Assembly (NCBI GenBank): GCA_036785665.1
Contig: JAXIVJ010001038.1
Span: 55,001-119,000, forward strand
Reading direction: 5' to 3'
Source: Chirona hameri
Lineage: Eukaryota; Arthropoda; Thecostraca; Balanomorpha; Balanidae
Length of the DNA: 64,000 nt
The notes under the pieces were generated by a model. It was not told the origin of the DNA and did not search any database. It saw only the letters and a list, made by a program, of their open reading frames with translations. Made by a program: the position numbers and the translations under genes. Of the stretch, positions 60,515 through 64,000 are shown one piece after another. The number at the start of each line of letters is the position of its first letter. Within the stretch, counting starts at the first letter, position 1.

Positions 60515-60704
60515 TAACATATGCATGACGTCATACATTGTCCTGAAGTTTTTTATGGCCATGAAGGGGAAAAGAGACACATGTCCATTTCTCAACGGAT
60601 ATCCATATATCGTCCAAACAAATGTCATTTTCGTGATTTTCAGCTCAATATACCCCGTATAGCCAATTTTTAAGCCATTTTTCAAGGTGACCTATTCCTT
60701 TTAA
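60515..60704. mobile_element. right end of an AGGGAATAG-family MITE
   Basis: TTTTCAAGGTGACCTATTCC then TTTTAA at 60704 matches the right end of the element at 37957-38453 with one base change. TATCCATATATCGTCCAAAC matches its inner part. Confidence 0.55.
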
Positions 60705-60899
60705 GGTCATCGGTCTTTCCTCCTGCATTTCACTAAGCTGTGATGCATTTCAATTTAGAGTACCTATATAATACTTTTGTCACCTTTTTAACACTTATTT
60801 CCAACTTAAACAATAACAATTTATATAACCATGAACAACCTTTCTGCCTTAGTCCAATTTTTGTCCTGAATGCCATTCTTTTGCATAGTTACTATAAGT

Positions 60900-61260
60900 T
60901 ATGTTGGGTACATTTGGGTAATATCGGGTATGTAACCCGCATACGGTGGGTATACACGTGCATGTGCATTGCGGGTTAAATACACACTTTGCGCGGGTTG
61001 TAGTACCCTATGGCAGCGGGTAAAACCCGCTGCCAGCGGATATACCTACCCACCACCTAATTTGACACTCGCTGAGCGAGTAGCCATACCCGTATACATT
61101 GGGTATCTAACCCGCACACGGCGTGTATACACGTGCAGCGCGAGTTAAATACCCGCTTTGTGCGGGTATTTAACTCGCACCGCTACCCGCTTTGTACCCG
61201 CTTTGTGCGGGTTCCAACACCCTACAACAGATAATAAACCCGCTGCCAGCGGACATCCCT
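60900..61260. repeat. ACCCGC-rich duplicated block
   Basis: GTATACACGTGCA, CCCGCTGCCAGCGGA and CCACCACCTAATTTGACAC each occur twice in the same order, about 150-200 bp apart. Many ACCCGC/GCGGGT inverted words could pair. Confidence 0.65.
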
Positions 61261-61417
61261 ATCCACCACCTAATTTCTAATTTGACACCAGTGGTGGAAC
61301 TTTATGAAATCGGTTGGGGGGGGGGGGGGGGGAGGGGGGCGGGGCCCAACGGCCGAATGCTCAAGTTGAAACTAAACGTACCATACTATATATACATATG
61401 TATGGCTCAACGCTCAG

Positions 61418-62221
61418 GTGCGCTCTCAGTCGTCGTCGCTTGTGTATTGTGACTTACTGAAATATTTTAGCTTAGTGTCTGTATCTGCGCGTAGAACTCA
61501 ATACGATATCATGTTTTTGCGTAACGTTTTCACTGGCAAAATCCGTTCATCATTTATATTACAGTCATTCTCACTCAATGTACCCTGCCGCGCCACAAGA
61601 CAACAATCTCGAACTCTGTTCAGCATTCCATATGCCAGGGTGTCAACTGTGAGAGAAGGCATTTTTGTGAGGCTGCCTAGACTGGCTAATAGGCTCGTAG
61701 ATAAATGTTCCACGGTGGACCTGTTCTCAGACACTCTCTCATCATTTCGTGGCAAAGTTAGGTCATATGTCGCTTCATTGTAAGTAGGTAGTCTATACGC
61801 GATATGTACGTTTTATTTGTCACCGGTGTCGAAATGTGATAGGTATTGCTGTGTGTAACTATTGTTACTTTTTATTTCTATTTAATTTTATATTCGTTTT
61901 CATTTGTACCTTTGTCTTCATTTTTGCTATTTTATCTTCACTATTTCATCACATATTTCTTATTTCGTATTTTATTCTTATATTTTAAATCCATTTGTGT
62001 CATTTAACAGCTTTTAACCATCGCTTTTGTATTATAGAGGATCTTCTAGGTGATCTTTTGTATTATTATAGGTATAGATGGTTATGTGTGAGGGATGTAA
62101 TGTGATCTTTTAAGTATGTGAATGCGTGTGAATGCGTCTGTGAATGCGTCTGTGTGACTTCGCCCATAAATGGTTCACCCCGTCGGCGATGATGTTAAAT
62201 AAATAAATAAATAAATAAATA
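61418..62221 (+). mobile_element. LINE 3' end with (AAAT)n tail
   Basis: The frame 61418-61783 reads ARRTQYDIMFLRNVFTGKIR, LNVPCRATRQQSRTLFSIPY and DLFSDTLSSFRGKVRSYVAS, the usual C-terminal pattern of LINE ORF2 proteins after the reverse transcriptase. About 410 bp of untranslated sequence follows, ending in AAATAAATAAATAAATAAAT at 62221. It is a 5'-truncated dead copy on the plus strand, of a different type from the one at 20.9-22.3 kb, whose tail is a TACA repeat. Confidence 0.75.
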
Positions 62222-62659
62222 TGTAGTGTATAATTATTATATAATATATTTATTTTAAAACTATTACCATTATTACAATTGTGAAACTATTTCCTCTGTT
62301 TCATACCGGGGAAAATACAAAAGTATTCCTTCTCCAATTTCCTTGTTTCAGACCATAACATTGACAAATTACTAGTTAACTGAAATTGATAGGTAAACAC
62401 TGACTGGTCAGTGGTCATAACATTTTTTTTAAGGACAGCAACACAATTTTGAAGCCGTTAAATGTTAAATTATCGCCATCGGTGGCCAATTAAGAATGCA
62501 TCTGCAAAAACACGTTCCTCATACATAATTTTCACATGCCAGACGGAGTCGGCGCAAAATTTAACTTACTCCGACTCCGGCAAAAATTATCGACTCTAAT
62601 AGACTCAGATTACGATTCCGAGTCTACAAGACTGCTTCCGACCGACCAATGGCTATCTC

Positions 62660-63810
62660 AGCCCGTTTAAGGGCTCTCCAGAATGACCGAGAGCTTTCTC
62701 AGACTTGCACACTCTTAGGTCTGAAAATGGCCCTCTTAGACAAGCGTACGTAAGGCCCTCTCATATCAGACGGTGGTCATCTCTGGTCGACCGATGATCC
62801 TCTCAAAGAAGCGGAGGGTCCTCTCTTAGTGATTTAGGGCTCTCTGAGGCCGGAAAAGCCTCCCCCTCCCTTGGACGATTAAGGGTCCTTTCAAACTGGT
62901 AAACAGACTTTTCAGACAGGCATAGGGCCCTCTCAGGCATGACAAAGGCCATTTCAGAACGACAAGGAGCCTAAGGCCTGGCAAATACTGTATCAAACTA
63001 ACTGAGGCCCCTCTCAGACCGCCGGGTTCTTTCCGTCCCAGACAATGGCCCTCTAAGACCAGCCTGGGGCCCGTTCAGGCCTGGCAAGAGCCACTCGAGC
63101 CGACCGATGGCCCCCTCATGCCGACTGAGTTCTCATTCATGCCGACCAAGGACCCCTCAAGCCAACCAAGGGACCCTCAAGTCGACCGAAAGTCCCCTAA
63201 GGCCGACAGAAGAGCCCCACAGGCCCCCTTTAGGGACCCCTTTAGGCCGACCGAGGACCAATGAGGCCAACTAAGGGCCCCTCAGGCCAACCGAAAGCCT
63301 CCTCAAGCTGACCGAAGGCCCCTCAAGCCGTAAAAGCACCTCCTGAAACTGGCCGAAGGCACCTTAAGCTGAAAAAGGGTCTTTTTCAAGTCGACTAAGA
63401 CGACTGAGGGCCCTTCAAGCCGACCGAGAGCCTCCTGATGCCGTCATAGAACCCGCTCAGGCCGACTAAGGAACCCTCAGACCGAAAACAAACTTCAAGC
63501 TGGCTGTGGTCCCTTCAAACCGAACGAGATCCACTCAGGCCGACCGAGAATTCTTCAGACCAACTGAAGGTCCCCTCAAGCTGACCGATGGCCCCTCACG
63601 CCGACCGAGGTCCCCTCAGGCATACCGAGGGCCCACTCCGGCATGCCGAGGGCCACTCAGGCTAAGCGAGAGCTACTCAGGCCCTTAGGGCCACTCAGGG
63701 CGCCCTCACGCCGACTGAGGTCCCCTCGGGTATACCGAGGCCCACTCAGACCGACTGAGGTCCCCTCAAACCGACAAAGGGTTCCTCAGGCCGACAAAAA
63801 GCCCCTTATT
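62660..63810 (+). repeat. degenerate GC-rich repeat of ~18-25 bp words
   Basis: CCCCTCAGGCCGACCGAGG-type words recur some 45 times with irregular spacing and many substitutions. A similar, weaker stretch is at 57180-57640. Frames with RPTEGPL-type repeats are artefacts. Confidence 0.75.
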
Positions 63811-64000
63811 TTAAAGGTTTTATTTTACCTCCTTACAAAAGTTGAGTTTATGATTTAATGTTTGTATGCATTTTCGAGCACGGCTCATGATCACATACAC
63901 AACACCTAAAAAAAACACCGATTAGCTTGCCAGCAGCAACTGTCGACGAAACAAAAAAACAACTTTACTGACAATGAGCGTGACAATCTGTTCGTATACA
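63811..64000. other. no gene seen
   Basis: AT-rich end of the window. Confidence 0.6.

Overview
The window is metazoan nuclear DNA from an invertebrate. GC-rich exons with canonical GT/AG introns sit in AT-richer intergenic DNA crowded with small DNA transposons and tandem arrays. An arthropod, perhaps a crustacean, is my best guess. The grounds are that the main gene reads most like the ANO1/ANO2-type anoctamin of arthropods (Drosophila subdued) and that there is a degenerate CCTAA-rich tract at 48.36 kb resembling the arthropod telomere word. Species cannot be fixed from the sequence.

The only gene I recognise with certainty is a plus-strand anoctamin (TMEM16 family calcium-activated chloride channel or scramblase). 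Seventeen phase-compatible exons run from 3410 to 26928 and encode 845 residues, from inside the N-terminal cytosolic domain to just past the last membrane segment. The first exon(s) lie upstream or were not seen. Three possible 3' ends lie at 31241, 46935 and 54576+54962. All continue the exon 17 reading frame; the 54.6-55.2 kb pair has the best splice sites. A tRNA-Gln(CTG) lies antisense in intron 7. A second, minus-strand gene of unknown function ends at 58226.

The most unusual structure is in the anoctamin introns. The 3' splice junctions of three exons have been tandemly amplified: 34 copies of a 74-bp unit before exon 9, 29 copies of a ~94-bp unit before exon 11, and 11 copies of a 97-bp unit before exon 12. 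Each unit holds the last bases of the intron, the AG acceptor and the first 29-54 bases of the exon, and only the last copy runs on into the real exon. No unit length is a multiple of three, so using an earlier acceptor gives a frameshift and stop in the first and third arrays. The second array is largely open in all three frames. A fourth array, 2.45 kb of an 18-bp unit, begins at the exon 17 donor and consists almost entirely of AGGTCA/GGGTCA nuclear-receptor half-sites in alternating DR5 and DR1 spacing. A fifth, 27-bp array follows exon 13 and is interrupted by a LINE.

Layout: 1-540 92-bp repeats; 547-2887 a Transib-like element (CACAGTG ends, 5-bp target duplication) with a TTAA-flanked element nested inside; 3410-26928 anoctamin; 26939-29395 half-site array; 29.4-54.5 kb mostly non-coding, holding several TTAA-flanked (piggyBac-type) elements, a 37-bp array, a 4-kb array of ~45-bp units and a few doubtful exons; 54576-55229 terminal exons; 55.2-58.2 kb foldback elements; 58226-59529 minus-strand exons; 61.4-62.2 kb a LINE 3' end; 62.66-63.81 kb a degenerate GC-rich repeat.
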